Shown here piece by piece: positions 1 to 9,288 of a stretch of 64,000 nt of DNA (positions are counted from its first letter, which is position 1; each line of letters starts with the position of its first letter). Position numbers and translations under genes: made by a program. The notes beneath the pieces were generated by a model. It did not search any database. It saw nothing but the letters and a program-made list of their open reading frames with translations, and was not told the DNA's origin. This DNA is from Brucella pseudintermedia (GTDB lineage Bacteria; Pseudomonadota; Alphaproteobacteria; Rhizobiales; Rhizobiaceae), in NCBI RefSeq assembly GCF_042697365.1, contig NZ_CP137605.1; one strand, given 5' to 3'.

Positions 1-557
1 AAAATCCCCGCATTGATGTGGAGTTGAAGGAACGGCAGAGCGCCGATATTGCCCGAGCCGTCGTGCGCGGTTTTGTCGAGATCGGAATTTTGTCGGACGC
101 AGCAGGCACGACGGAACTGGAACGGATTCCCTTTGCACAAGATCAGTTGGTGGTGATCGTGGCAAAGCACCATCGTCTCGCCGGCTCCAAGCGTGTGAGT
201 TTCCCGGACATCCTGTAAGAGCAGTTCATCGGTCTTTCCGCCGGTGCGTTGCAGGAACATATTGAAAGCCAGGCCAGCCGCCTCGGCGGCAGGCTTAAAA
301 TAAGGACGAGGCTCCGCACGTTTGAAGGAATTGGCAATATGGTGGCTGCCGGGGCAGGCATTGCAATCATTCCTCATACAGCCGCTCAGCGCCTCAGAAA
401 GACACTGCCCATCGCGACTGTCGCGATTTCCGATGCCTGGGCTAAAAGAAACCTTGTCATCGCAGTGCGGTCCCGTGAGGAATTGACCGCAGCCGCCAAG
501 TCCCTCGTCGACCATCTGGCCTCAGTTGATCAATCGACCGAGCGCAAACCGCGGTAG
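1..557 (+). pseudogene. LysR-family regulator fragment with in-frame stop
   Basis: The reading frame starting at position 3 encodes the effector-binding half of a LysR-type transcriptional regulator, and the N-terminal DNA-binding part lies outside the window. Reading is interrupted by TAA at 216-218. The same frame resumes immediately with residues resembling the family segment after the inter-lobe strand (EQFIGLSAGALQEH) and runs to a stop at 555-557. Because the frame is unchanged on both sides, the simplest explanation is one nonsense substitution, for example GAA to TAA. The C-terminal piece keeps the usual 'AAGAGIAIIP' loop. It points the same way as the downstream tct genes and may once have controlled them. 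Loss of function is inferred; a sequencing error cannot be excluded. Confidence 0.8.
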
Positions 558-845
558 CTCATTTCACCGCCAGAACGAGCCGTGTCGAGCGGAAGAACAA
601 GCTACCCAGACTTTGGTAGCATAAGCGTTTTCGTTGAAGCTCAGGCATTGGCAAGCCGCCGGGTTGCATCTACATTCTGTTTGAAGCGCACCGGAAATCA
701 TTGCCGATTCAACCAAATCCGGTGCGAAAGCGATTATTGCGGTTAGCCGATATATCGCATCTGATGCCCGAAGCGCCCAAAGAGGCGTGGGGAACTGAAT
801 TCAGAATACGGGCTTGCCCGCCGCAACATAGTCTGGGAGGACACT

Positions 846-1820
846 ATGAGGAAGACCATCGCCGCTCTGGCGACATTTGCCATTTTCGCTGCAACTTTCA
901 CCGCACAGGCACAAAACTATCCTGAACGAACGATTACAATGATCGTGCCTTTCTCGGCAGGAGGGCCTACCGACACCGTGACGCGTCTTGTTGCGGAATC
1001 CATGTCCAAGGACCTCGGCCAACAGGTAATCGTCGAAAATGTCGGCGGCGCGGGCGGAACACTTGGCGCGGGGCGCGTCGCAACCGCCGATCCGGATGGC
1101 TATACGCTCCTGCTTCACCATATCGGCATGGCCACAAGCGCCACACTCTATCGCAAGCTTGCCTATGACACATTGAACGGCTTCGAATATGTCGGGCTGG
1201 TTACCGAAGTTCCGATGACCATCGTGGCGCGCAAGGATCTTGAGCCGACGGATTTAAAGGGACTGGTCGATTACGCCAAGGCCAACAAGGATACCGTAAC
1301 GGTCGCCAATGCCGGCATCGGCGCGGCCTCGCATCTTTGCGGGATGCTGTTCATGAGCGCGATTGAAACTCCGCTCGTCACGGTTCCCTATAAGGGAACC
1401 GGCCCGGCGATGACGGACCTGCTCGGCGGTCAGGTCGACATCATGTGTGACCAGACAACCAATACAACGAAGCAGATTCAGGCGGGCACGATCAAGGCTT
1501 ATGCGGTGACCTCGCCTGAACGTCTCGACGTGCTGAAAGACCTTCCCACAACCAAGGAAGCCGGGCTTGACGGCATGGAAGTGGGCATCTGGCACGGCAT
1601 TTATGCTCCCAAGGGAACCCCTGCCGAAATCACCGAACGGCTGTCGAAATCGCTCCAGTTGGCATTGAAAGACCCAAATGTTGTTGCCCGCTTCGCCGAA
1701 CTCGGCACAAAGCCGTCATCGGAATCCGATGCGACGCCTGCCGCGCTGAAGGCAAAGCTGGAATCCGAGGTCGCGCGCTGGAAACCCATCATCGAAGCTG
1801 CCGGACAATACGCGGACTAA
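846..1820 (+). CDS. tctC: TctC/Bug-family periplasmic solute-binding protein
   Basis: This 324-residue protein begins with a Sec signal peptide (MRKTIAALATFAIFAATFTAQAQ) and continues with the Bug/TctC signature region around residues 30-60 (IVPFSAGGPTDTVTR, then ENVGGAGGTLGA). Family members bind carboxylates such as citrate, tricarballylate or aromatic acids in the periplasm and hand them to a TctA/TctB membrane pair. The start ATG follows a strong GGGAGG site. The tctB- and tctA-like genes follow in order, so this is a complete tripartite tricarboxylate transporter. The substrate cannot be read from the sequence. A GC-rich hairpin after the stop may let this gene be expressed above the membrane genes. 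Confidence 0.93.
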   Translation: MRKTIAALATFAIFAATFTAQAQNYPERTITMIVPFSAGGPTDTVTRLVAESMSKDLGQQVIVENVGGAGGTLGAGRVATADPDGYTLLLHHIGMATSATLYRKLAYDTLNGFEYVGLVTEVPMTIVARKDLEPTDLKGLVDYAKANKDTVTVANAGIGAASHLCGMLFMSAIETPLVTVPYKGTGPAMTDLLGGQVDIMCDQTTNTTKQIQAGTIKAYAVTSPERLDVLKDLPTTKEAGLDGMEVGIWHGIYAPKGTPAEITERLSKSLQLALKDPNVVARFAELGTKPSSESDATPAALKAKLESEVARWKPIIEAAGQYAD

Positions 1821-1840
1821 CCGTCCAGGCCTTCAATCAG

Positions 1841-1860
1841 GGTGCGCAATCTTGCGCGCC
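1841..1860 (+). terminator. Possible attenuating hairpin between tctC and tctB
   Basis: GGTGCGC and GCGCGCC can pair (7 bp with one G-U) around a six-base loop, 20 bases after the tctC stop. The following bases are not a clear U-run, so this may be a weak terminator or an mRNA-stabilising stem rather than a true end. Confidence 0.35.
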
Positions 1861-1981
1861 TTGACTGTCGTTTCCCTCAAGCTGCGCCTTGCAACCGCAG
1901 CCCTCGGGGTAGCTGGTCGAGTTCACATGCCGAGCCTCCGGCATAGCCCTTTCAACGGCAAATCCGAAAGATGATTAGCCC

Positions 1982-2455
1982 ATGAACGAGCCCTCAAGGA
2001 AATTCTCCATCGATCCGACCAACGGATCATGTGGTGCCCTTCTGACACTGACGGGCGCCTTTTTCGCCTATCAGTCGCTGGATCTGGACATAGGCACATC
2101 GCTGCGCATGGGACCGGGATATTTCCCGCTTGTTCTCTCAGGCGTGCTGATCCTGCTTGGACTGGTCATTCTTATCCAGGCGACACGGGTCTCCGGTGAG
2201 CCAATGGGCCCGATCGCATGGCGCGGTCTGTTCTTCATTCTGCCCGCGCCGATATTTTTCGGCCTGACGGTGCGGGGCCTCGGCTTCGTGCCGTCATTGT
2301 TCCTGACCTGCCTCATTGCCTCTTTCGCCTCAATGCGCATGAAACCGCTCGCAGCACTCGTTCTTGCGGCTGCGATCACGGTCTTCTCCGTCATTGTGTT
2401 CAGTTATGCCCTCGCGCTGCCCTACCAGCGTTTCGGGCCCTGGTGGCCATTCTAG
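1982..2455 (+). CDS. tctB: TctB-family small membrane subunit
   Basis: This 157-residue protein has four predicted membrane segments and the family-typical early motif 'LRMGPGYFPLVLSGVLILLG' near residues 40-60. It is the small integral subunit of tripartite tricarboxylate transporters and works with TctA in the inner membrane. It lies between the binding-protein gene and tctA, with 10 bases separating its stop from the tctA start. The ribosome site upstream of ATG 1982 is weak, which suggests lower expression than tctC. The assignment rests on length, topology and context, since TctB proteins are poorly conserved. Confidence 0.88.
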   Translation: MNEPSRKFSIDPTNGSCGALLTLTGAFFAYQSLDLDIGTSLRMGPGYFPLVLSGVLILLGLVILIQATRVSGEPMGPIAWRGLFFILPAPIFFGLTVRGLGFVPSLFLTCLIASFASMRMKPLAALVLAAAITVFSVIVFSYALALPYQRFGPWWPF

Positions 2456-2465
2456 GGGAGCGGAT

Positions 2466-3974
2466 ATGGAACTTTTCAACAATCTCGCGCTTGGTTTTTC
2501 CACCGCGTCAACACTTGCAAATCTCGGTTTTTGTCTTATCGGGGTGTTGCTCGGCACATTGATCGGCGTCCTGCCGGGCATCGGGGCCACGGCGACAATT
2601 GCGATGCTTCTTCCGGTCACGTTCCAGATCGGCGATCCTGTGTCAGCGCTGATCATGCTTGCGGGTATCTATTACGGCGCACAATATGGCGGCTCGACCA
2701 CGGCAATTCTCATCAACATGCCGGGTGAATCGTCATCTGCCGTAACCGCCATCGATGGTTACCAGATGGCGCGGCGCGGGCGGGCGGGCGCAGCACTCGC
2801 CATTGCGGCTATCGGTTCGTTCTTTGCGGGCACTGTCTCAACATTTCTGGTAGCCGTGTTCGCTCCGCCACTGACTGAAATCGCGCTTAAATTCGGCTCG
2901 GCTGAATATTTCTCGCTCATGGTCGTGGGTCTGGTATCGTCCGTGGCGCTGGCGCACGGCTCCATCATCAAGGCACTGGCAATGGTCGTCCTCGGGCTCC
3001 TGCTCGGTCTCGTCGGCACCGACATCTATACTGGCGCGCCGCGCTTCACGCTCGGCATCACGGAATATGCAGACGGCCTTAATTTCGTTGCCGTTGCCGT
3101 GGGCGTGTTCGGCATTGCCGAAATCCTGCGCAATCTCGAAAGCGAGCATACCCGCGAAGTGCTGATGGCAAAGGTCACGGGACTGATGCCGACGCGCGAC
3201 GATTTCAAACGCATGACCGCACCGATCCTGCGTGGAACCGTTATCGGTTCGGCGCTTGGCATTCTGCCGGGCGGCGGGGCCATTCTCGCATCATTTGCTT
3301 CCTATACGGTGGAAAAGCGCATTTCCGATACGCCGGAAGAGTTTGGAAAAGGCGCGATCGCAGGTGTCGCTGGACCGGAATCCGCCAACAATGCAGGCGC
3401 GCAGACATCTTTCATCCCCATGCTGACGCTTGGCATTCCGGCCAATCCGGTCATGGCATTGATGATCGGCGCCATGATTATCCAGGGCATCGTGCCGGGG
3501 CCGAATGTAGCAACGGAACAGCCTGCCCTGTTCTGGGGTGTGATTGCATCCATGTGGATCGGCAATCTCATGCTTATCATTCTAAATCTGCCGCTGATCG
3601 GGCTTTGGGTGAAGCTTCTGACAGTACCCTATTATGTGCTGTTTCCGATCATCATGACCTTCTGTTCCATCGGCGTTTATAGCGTCAATTCGAACGTCTA
3701 CGATCTTTATGCGGTCGCCTTTTTCGGCTTTATCGGCTACCTGCTGGCCAAGCTGCGCTGCGAGCCTGCTCCGCTGCTGCTTGGCTTCGTTCTGGGGCCA
3801 TTGCTGGAAGAACATCTGCGCCGCGCCATGATCCTGTCACGCGGCGATCCGGCAACCTTCTTCACCCGGCCGATCAGCGCTATTCTGCTTGCCATAGCAG
3901 CAGCCGTTCTCGTGGTTGTTTTGCTTCCATCGGTACGCAAGAAGCGCGACGAAGTATTCGTGGAGGAAGGTTAG
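2466..3974 (+). CDS. tctA: TctA-family large permease subunit
   Basis: This is a 502-residue polytopic membrane protein with the hallmark TctA motifs 'GVLPGIGATATIAMLLPVTF' (about residues 30-50) and 'YYGAQYGGSTTAILINMPGE' (about 70-90), plus a second 'GILPGGGAIL' half-repeat near 265. It forms the substrate channel of the sodium-coupled tripartite tricarboxylate transporter with TctB. I chose ATG 2466 because a GGGGAG ribosome site precedes it; the open frame extends upstream only as overlap with tctB. It is complete and is followed by a bidirectional hairpin separating it from the convergent xylH. Confidence 0.93.
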   Translation: MELFNNLALGFSTASTLANLGFCLIGVLLGTLIGVLPGIGATATIAMLLPVTFQIGDPVSALIMLAGIYYGAQYGGSTTAILINMPGESSSAVTAIDGYQMARRGRAGAALAIAAIGSFFAGTVSTFLVAVFAPPLTEIALKFGSAEYFSLMVVGLVSSVALAHGSIIKALAMVVLGLLLGLVGTDIYTGAPRFTLGITEYADGLNFVAVAVGVFGIAEILRNLESEHTREVLMAKVTGLMPTRDDFKRMTAPILRGTVIGSALGILPGGGAILASFASYTVEKRISDTPEEFGKGAIAGVAGPESANNAGAQTSFIPMLTLGIPANPVMALMIGAMIIQGIVPGPNVATEQPALFWGVIASMWIGNLMLIILNLPLIGLWVKLLTVPYYVLFPIIMTFCSIGVYSVNSNVYDLYAVAFFGFIGYLLAKLRCEPAPLLLGFVLGPLLEEHLRRAMILSRGDPATFFTRPISAILLAIAAAVLVVVLLPSVRKKRDEVFVEEG

Positions 3975-4006
3975 AGCATTCCTGTTCGGGTGAAACGTTG
4001 TTGTTT

Positions 4007-4032
4007 CAGGCGCATCAATCATGATGCGCCTG
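4007..4032. terminator. Convergent-gene hairpin (REP-like)
   Basis: There is a perfect 11-bp stem, CAGGCGCATCA (4007-4017) with TGATGCGCCTG (4022-4032), around an ATCA loop. It sits between the convergent tctA and xylH ends. The preceding bases (AGAGCATTCCTGTTCGGGTG) resemble the arms of palindromic repeats common in Brucella and rhizobia. It probably protects or terminates both transcripts. No strong U-run is present. Confidence 0.55.
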
Positions 4033-4036
4033 GATT

Positions 4037-5206
4037 TCATCCGCGCCGCGCGCCCGAAGATACGATGTCGAGATAAACGGCCAGAACAAGGATGCTTCCC
4101 TTGATGATCTGCTGCCAAAACGTATCGACGCCGAGCATGGACATGCCATTGTCGAGGCTCGACATGATGAGTGCACCAACCAGCGCGCCAAGCACCGAGC
4201 CGACGCCGCCGCGCATGGACGTGCCGCCGATGAAGCAAGAGGCAATGGCGTCGAGCTCGCCACCAATGCCCGCCGATGGCGTGCCCGCCGCCAGGCGCGA
4301 GGTTGTCGTCAGACCCGCTACCGCCGCCATCAAACCCATCAGCGCGAAGACGGCCATCTTGACGAAATTGACATTCACGCCGGAAAAGCGGGTCGCTTCG
4401 GTATTGGAACCGACCGCATAGATATGCCGACCGAACACGGTCTGTTTCGCGATCACGGTGAATGCGCCGAGGATCACCAGCAAAATCAGGACCGGAACCG
4501 GCACGCCCTGATAACTGTTGAGGATGAGTATGAAGCCGAGGATCAGGACGCCGATGCCAAGAAGCCTCGTGATTTCCATGCTGGATGAAAGCATCTGAAG
4601 ATTATGCTTGCGCTTGCTCGCCCGCGTGCGCAGCGTCATCAGGATCAGCACCCCAAACAAGGCAATGGCGCAGAGATTGCCAAGCCAGCCGGGCAGATAA
4701 CCCTGCCCGATATATTTGAACTCCGGCGAGATCGGCGCGATGGTGACGCCGCCCATGATACCCAGCACGATGCCGCGAAAGACAAGCTGTCCGCCAAGCG
4801 TGACAATGAAGGACGGTATGCCGAGATAGGCGGTCAGCCAGCCATTGAAGGCGCCAAGCGCGACACCGAGCACCAGAACCGTGCTGATCGTAGCCCATAA
4901 CGGCCATCCGAGAAGAACATCGAGGACTGCGGCGATGCCGCCCAACAGCCCCAGAAGCGCCCCCACCGAAAGATCGATTTCACCGGCCACGATGACGAAC
5001 ACCATCGCGGATGCGAGCATTCCGGTAATAGCCATCTGGCGCAGAAGATTGGAGAAATTGCGCGCCGTCAGGAACTGCGATCGCCCCATCTCCGGGTCAT
5101 AGGTGAGGATAGCAAAGAACGCCCAGATGAGCGCAACCACGATCAGCAGCGCGACGATTTTATATTCCGCCAGAAATTTTCGGAGGCTTTTGCCTGTCAA
5201 CGTCAT
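4037..5206 (-). CDS. xylH: D-xylose ABC transporter permease XylH
   Basis: This 389-residue protein has about ten membrane segments and belongs to the CUT2 sugar permease family (RbsC/XylH type), with conserved stretches such as 'VAGEIDLSVGALLGLLGG' and 'FIGGTSMRGGVGSVLGALVG'. It forms the inner-membrane channel for a periplasmic-binding-protein-dependent sugar importer. Its length, longer than RbsC (about 320), matches XylH. It is the last gene of the minus-strand xylF-xylG-xylH operon, starting about 30 bases after xylG. I selected ATG 5206; an in-frame GTG three codons upstream (5215) is possible. Xylose specificity follows from the adjacent xylA and xylB. Confidence 0.9.
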   Translation of the reverse strand: MTLTGKSLRKFLAEYKIVALLIVVALIWAFFAILTYDPEMGRSQFLTARNFSNLLRQMAITGMLASAMVFVIVAGEIDLSVGALLGLLGGIAAVLDVLLGWPLWATISTVLVLGVALGAFNGWLTAYLGIPSFIVTLGGQLVFRGIVLGIMGGVTIAPISPEFKYIGQGYLPGWLGNLCAIALFGVLILMTLRTRASKRKHNLQMLSSSMEITRLLGIGVLILGFILILNSYQGVPVPVLILLVILGAFTVIAKQTVFGRHIYAVGSNTEATRFSGVNVNFVKMAVFALMGLMAAVAGLTTTSRLAAGTPSAGIGGELDAIASCFIGGTSMRGGVGSVLGALVGALIMSSLDNGMSMLGVDTFWQQIIKGSILVLAVYLDIVSSGARRG

Positions 5207-5234
5207 ATCATGCACCGGTCAGATTTTCTGCGGA

Positions 5235-6770
5235 TCACGCCGCATTGGTTGTCGGCTTGCCGATTGCAGCGGCAAGTACCTTCTCCTGGGTGAGATTTTC
5301 ATTGGGGAAATCACCCCGCAGCCTGCCCTCGCCGATCACGAGAACACGGTCGCTGATACCGAGAACTTCCGGCATTTCGGAAGAAACCATCAGCACCGCA
5401 ACGCCTTGCTTCGCAAGCGCAAAGATCAGTTTGTAGATTTCATATTTCGCGCCGACGTCGACGCCCCGCGTCGGCTCGTCGAGAATGAGCACCTTGGGGT
5501 CCGGCAGCATCATCTTTGACAACACGGCTTTCTGCTGGTTGCCCCCCGACAGGGATGCGATTTCCAGCATAGGGTCCGCGGTCTTTACCTTCAGGCGCAA
5601 AATTTCGCGTTGGATGGTTGCCAGTTCCGCTTCCTTGTCGAGCAGTCCGCGCAGGGAAAACCGATCCAACACCGAGATCGTCATATTATGGCCGACTGGC
5701 ATGATGGGCAGGATGCCGTCCTTCTTGCGGTCCTCCGGCACCATGCAGATGCCTTGCCGAACCGCATCGCGCGGCGTGCGGATCTTCAGTTCCCTGCCTT
5801 CAAGGAACACCTGGCCATCATGAGCGCCCGGCCAGACGCCGAATAGGCTGGACACCAGTTCCGTCCGCCCCGCGCCTACCAGTCCTGCAATGCCGAGGAT
5901 TTCACCGCGCCGAAGCGCGAACGAGACATTATCGACCACCTTGCGGTCGGGATTGGTCACATCCCAGCAATTGATATTGCGCGCCTCGAAAACGACCTCG
6001 CCAATATCATGCGGCTCGCGCGGAAACAGGTTCTTCATCTCGCGCCCCACCATCATGGTGATGATGGCCGGCGTCGTCAGTTCAGCCATTGGTTTTGTGG
6101 CGATATGCGTGCCGTCGCGAATGACCGTCACCGTATCGGAAATTTCCGCTACTTCGTCCAGCTTGTGAGAGATGTAGACGCAGGCCATGCCTTGCGCCTT
6201 GAAGTCCTTGATGAGATCGAGAAGGACACGTGTTTCGGATGCGGTCAGCGCCGATGTCGGCTCGTCGAGAATGAGCAGCTTCGCATTCTTGTTGATCGCC
6301 TTTGCGATCTCGATCAGTTGCTGCTTGCCGCCCGGATAATGGTAGACCGGAAGCGCGACATTGATGTCGTGGATATTGAGGCGCGCCAGAAGTTCCGTCG
6401 CACGCGCATTCATCTGGTCGTAATCGATAAAGCCTCCGCTTGTCGGCTCCGATCCCAGAAAGATGTTTTCGGCAACCGACAGATGCGGCACCATCATCAG
6501 TTCCTGGTGAATGATCACGATGCCCGCGGCTTCCGTATCGCGTATGCCCGTCGCCTTCAGTTCCTGGCCTTCCCAGAAAATCTCACCGGTCCAGGTGCCG
6601 TGAGGATAGACGCCGGAAAGCACCTTCATCAGCGTGGATTTGCCGGCGCCGTTTTCCCCACAAAGGCCGACACACTCGCCGGCGCGCACTTTCAGGTAAA
6701 TACCGTCAAGCGCTTTCACGCCGTTGAAGTCCTTACCGATATTGCGCATCTCAAGAAGATATTCGGACAT
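5235..6770 (-). CDS. xylG: D-xylose ABC transporter ATP-binding protein XylG
   Basis: This 511-residue protein carries two fused ABC ATPase domains, as in all CUT2 sugar importers. The first has a canonical Walker A (GENGAGKST) and Q-loop region 'VIIHQELMMVPHLSVAENIFLG'. The second has the usual degenerate P-loop (GLVGAGRTE) and the signature 'SLSGGNQQKAVLSKMM', followed by 'LILDEPTRGVDVGAKYEIY'. It energises sugar import through XylH from the cytoplasmic face. It lies between xylF and xylH in the operon, and a long intergenic hairpin precedes it. Confidence 0.93.
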   Translation of the reverse strand: MSEYLLEMRNIGKDFNGVKALDGIYLKVRAGECVGLCGENGAGKSTLMKVLSGVYPHGTWTGEIFWEGQELKATGIRDTEAAGIVIIHQELMMVPHLSVAENIFLGSEPTSGGFIDYDQMNARATELLARLNIHDINVALPVYHYPGGKQQLIEIAKAINKNAKLLILDEPTSALTASETRVLLDLIKDFKAQGMACVYISHKLDEVAEISDTVTVIRDGTHIATKPMAELTTPAIITMMVGREMKNLFPREPHDIGEVVFEARNINCWDVTNPDRKVVDNVSFALRRGEILGIAGLVGAGRTELVSSLFGVWPGAHDGQVFLEGRELKIRTPRDAVRQGICMVPEDRKKDGILPIMPVGHNMTISVLDRFSLRGLLDKEAELATIQREILRLKVKTADPMLEIASLSGGNQQKAVLSKMMLPDPKVLILDEPTRGVDVGAKYEIYKLIFALAKQGVAVLMVSSEMPEVLGISDRVLVIGEGRLRGDFPNENLTQEKVLAAAIGKPTTNAA

Positions 6771-6833
6771 CGCTTACGACCTTGCAGTATTGAGCCGGAC
6801 AACGCTGTCAGCAGCAGTCCCAACAATCCAGCA

Positions 6834-6872
6834 GGGCCGGAAGCGGGGCAATGACTCCCAAACTTCCGGCCC
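6834..6872 (-). terminator. xylF-xylG intergenic hairpin
   Basis: A perfect 10-bp inverted repeat, GGGCCGGAAG (6834-6843) and CTTCCGGCCC (6863-6872), with a 19-base loop lies between xylF and xylG. Its position matches the classic processing or attenuation stem that raises binding-protein mRNA relative to membrane-component mRNA. No U-run follows it on the minus strand, so stabilisation or partial attenuation is more likely than full termination. Confidence 0.6.
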
Positions 6873-6905
6873 ATTGTGTGCTCAGGGCAAAACTAGCGGA
6901 AAGGT

Positions 6906-7925
6906 TTACTTCCCGTATATCTGCTCCTTCGTATAGAAGCCGTCCTGAACGTAGATATCGATATTGTCCTTGGTCACGGCAGTTGGCGTCAGCAGAAGCG
7001 TGTCGACCTGCTTGCCGCCATTGTCGAGCTTGGCGTTGAATTCCGGCGTTTCGCCCTTGACCATCTGGACGGTGAGCTTTGCCGCTTCCGAAGCAATGAG
7101 CTTCAGCGGCTTGTAGACCGTTACCGTCTGCGTCCCGTCGATCAGGCGCTTGACTGCAGCAAGGTCGCTATCCTGCCCGGAAACCGCGGTCTTCCCGGCC
7201 AGTCCCTGTGCTGCAAGTGCCTGGATGGCGCCACCGGCAGTGCCGTCATTTGAAGCCACAACAGCGTCGATCTTGTTCTGCGCAGCCGTCAGGGCGTTTT
7301 CCATGATGGAGAGCGCTTCTGTCGGGCTCCATTCCTTGACCCACTGCGAGCCAATGACCTTCACCTTGCCGGAATCGATGGCTTCCTTGAGGGCCTTTTC
7401 CTGACCGGCGCGGAGAAGCTTGGCGTTATTGTCCGTCGGCGAGCCGCCGAGGAGATAATAATTGCCTTCCGGCTTGGCCTTCAGAACCGCTTCCGCCTGC
7501 ATGAAGCCGACGCGCTCATTGTCGAACGAGATATAGGCGTCAATATCGGCGTTGAGGATCAGACGATCATAGGACAGCACCTTGATGCCCGAGGCCTTGG
7601 CGTCGGCCACCACCGCGTCGAAAACCTTGGAGTTCATCGGCACGATCACGATTGCGTCAACACCTTGCGCAATCAGGTTTTCAACCTGCTTGACCTGCTT
7701 TTCCTCGTTGCCGTCAGCCGACTGCACATTGACCTTGGCGCCCAGCTTTTCCGCAGCTTCGATGAAATAGTCGCGGTCGCGCGCCCAGCGCTCGACGCGA
7801 AGATCGTCGATAGAAAAACCGATAACCGGATTTTCCGGCGAAGCATAGACCGGCGTCGACGCCATGGCGCCGATGCCCAGAGCCGCGGCAACCAGCGCGC
7901 CGGTCAGAAAATTACGACGTTTCAT
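6906..7925 (-). CDS. xylF: D-xylose-binding periplasmic protein XylF
   Basis: This 339-residue protein opens with a signal peptide (MKRRNFLTGALVAAALG, cleaved near 'VYA-SPEN'; the two arginines hint at a Tat-like start) and a periplasmic-binding-protein fold. Typical XylF/ChvE motifs include 'VLSYDRLILNADIDAYISFD', 'LLGGSPTDNNA' and 'AVSGQDSDLAAVKRLIDG'. It captures xylose in the periplasm for XylGH. ATG 7925 follows an AGGAGGAG site; upstream in-frame codons are not needed. It is the first gene of the minus-strand operon and is divergent from the LacI-type regulator. A ChvE-like multiple-sugar role is possible, but the xylAB context favours xylose. Confidence 0.92.
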   Translation of the reverse strand: MKRRNFLTGALVAAALGIGAMASTPVYASPENPVIGFSIDDLRVERWARDRDYFIEAAEKLGAKVNVQSADGNEEKQVKQVENLIAQGVDAIVIVPMNSKVFDAVVADAKASGIKVLSYDRLILNADIDAYISFDNERVGFMQAEAVLKAKPEGNYYLLGGSPTDNNAKLLRAGQEKALKEAIDSGKVKVIGSQWVKEWSPTEALSIMENALTAAQNKIDAVVASNDGTAGGAIQALAAQGLAGKTAVSGQDSDLAAVKRLIDGTQTVTVYKPLKLIASEAAKLTVQMVKGETPEFNAKLDNGGKQVDTLLLTPTAVTKDNIDIYVQDGFYTKEQIYGK

Positions 7926-8156
7926 GCACTCCTCCTCCAAACACCGCCGGCCTTCGCCGGCTGGTTGCAAACCTCGCCCCGAACGTATTCCGCCCCCGGA
8001 GTTCGGCACGACAAAACAGCCCGCCCTGGAGCTGCTTATTCATTGAATGGCTGATCCTCCCAAAGACGCGTCGCGCCAAGATCACTCCATCGGACAGCGC
8101 TGCAAAAGCGACACCGCCCCATCCTCATAGCATCATTGATACGTGAAGAAAAATGA

Positions 8157-8187
8157 ATAGCAAGCATTTTTTGATTTACGTACCTCA
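8157..8187 (+). promoter_or_regulatory. Shared 31-bp promoter/operator element, copy 1
   Basis: This element in the xylF/lacI divergent region ends in TTTACGTACCTCA (8175-8187). A near-identical copy, with 27 of 31 bases matching, occurs on the minus strand at 18253-18283 upstream of a second sugar ABC operon. The core is an imperfect dyad, GAnnTACGTAnnTC, with a central CG as is usual for LacI-family operators. A candidate promoter, TTTACG (8175-8180), 17 bases, TATGGT (8198-8203), overlaps it and points at the lacI-xylB-xylA operon. The bound regulator is inferred to be the adjacent LacI-family protein. Confidence 0.6.
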
Positions 8188-8221
8188 TTTTTGACCTTAT
8201 GGTCCGCGTCGAGGAGCGAGG

Positions 8222-9253
8222 ATGAAACCTACAGTCCATGATATAGCCAGAACAGCGGGTGTCAGCCTCGCCACGGTGGACCGTGTGCTGAACGAACGCC
8301 CCGGCGTAAGAGCAAAGACGCGCGAGCGGGTCATGGCCGCGATGAACACGCTCGGCTATGTGCGCGATGTGGGTGCCGCCAATCTCGCGCGCGGCAGGCT
8401 TTATCAGTTCGATTTTATTCTGCCGGATAATGAAAACGCATTCATGCTGAGCTTGCGCTCGGAACTGCAAGCTGCGACCGAACGGGCCTTGGCCGAGCGC
8501 GTGCTGATCAATCTCGTGCTTGTTCCCGCCTTCGATGAAGCGGCCCTTGTTGCGGCGCTGGATGATTGCGGCGCACGCGGGCCCGACGGTGTCGCATTCG
8601 TGGCGGTCGATACCGATCCGGTGCGCGAAGCCTGCGCCCGGCTCGAAGAACGAGGCATTCACGCGGTCACGCTGGTGTCGGATCTCGGGCAATCCACGCG
8701 GACGCATTATGTCGGCGTCGACAACGGTGCGGCGGGACGCACGGCGGCGCGGCTTCTCGGGCTTTTCGCCAACGGAACCGAAGGTGCGCTGGCGGTCGTC
8801 GCCGGTTCGTTGAAGGTTCGGGACCATCGGGAGCGTTTCGACGGTTTTGCCACTGCCATGGACACGGACTTTCCGGGCCGCGAGATATTGCCGGTGCTGG
8901 AAGGCTTCGATGAGGGTCCGCGCGTGGAAAAACTCGTCGGCAAGCTGCTTGAAGAGCGCAGCGACATTGCCGGAATTTACAGCCTCGGCGCAGGCAATAG
9001 CGGTCTGGTGAAGGCGCTGGCAAAGCACAGCGCCAATCGCCCGCTCGTCATTGCGCATGAACGCGACAGCGTGACCTCGAAAGCACTGACGGATGGCATC
9101 ATCCACGCGGTGCTGGCGCAGGATGCGGGCCATGAAATCCGCAGCGCCATCAGGGTTCTAAAGGCGTCTGCGGATCGTCTGGCGATCGTGCCGGGCCAGG
9201 AACACATCCGCATTGAAATTTTTCTCAAAGACAACTTGCCGCATTTCGACTGA
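8222..9253 (+). CDS. LacI-family transcriptional regulator of the xylose locus
   Basis: This is a 343-residue LacI/GalR-type regulator. The N-terminal helix-turn-helix occupies residues 4-24 (TVHDIARTAGVSLATVDRVL), followed by the hinge-helix region and a periplasmic-binding-protein-like sugar-sensing domain. ATG 8222 has a strong GAGGAGCGAGG site. It is the first gene of an apparent lacI-xylB-xylA operon (35 and 49 bases between genes) and is divergent from xylFGH, so D-xylose is the probable inducer. It may also control the ABC operon at 14532-18120, which carries the same upstream element. It is distinct from the ROK-type XylR of Firmicutes and the AraC-type XylR of E. coli. Confidence 0.9.
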   Translation: MKPTVHDIARTAGVSLATVDRVLNERPGVRAKTRERVMAAMNTLGYVRDVGAANLARGRLYQFDFILPDNENAFMLSLRSELQAATERALAERVLINLVLVPAFDEAALVAALDDCGARGPDGVAFVAVDTDPVREACARLEERGIHAVTLVSDLGQSTRTHYVGVDNGAAGRTAARLLGLFANGTEGALAVVAGSLKVRDHRERFDGFATAMDTDFPGREILPVLEGFDEGPRVEKLVGKLLEERSDIAGIYSLGAGNSGLVKALAKHSANRPLVIAHERDSVTSKALTDGIIHAVLAQDAGHEIRSAIRVLKASADRLAIVPGQEHIRIEIFLKDNLPHFD

Positions 9254-9288
9254 GGCGCAGGCGACAGGGCTTTCCAACAGGAGCGAAT

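Noticed and set aside
8036..9133. Minus-strand open frame opposite the LacI-type regulator
   Set aside because: It runs through the divergent promoter and has no recognisable domain, while the plus-strand regulator is clear.
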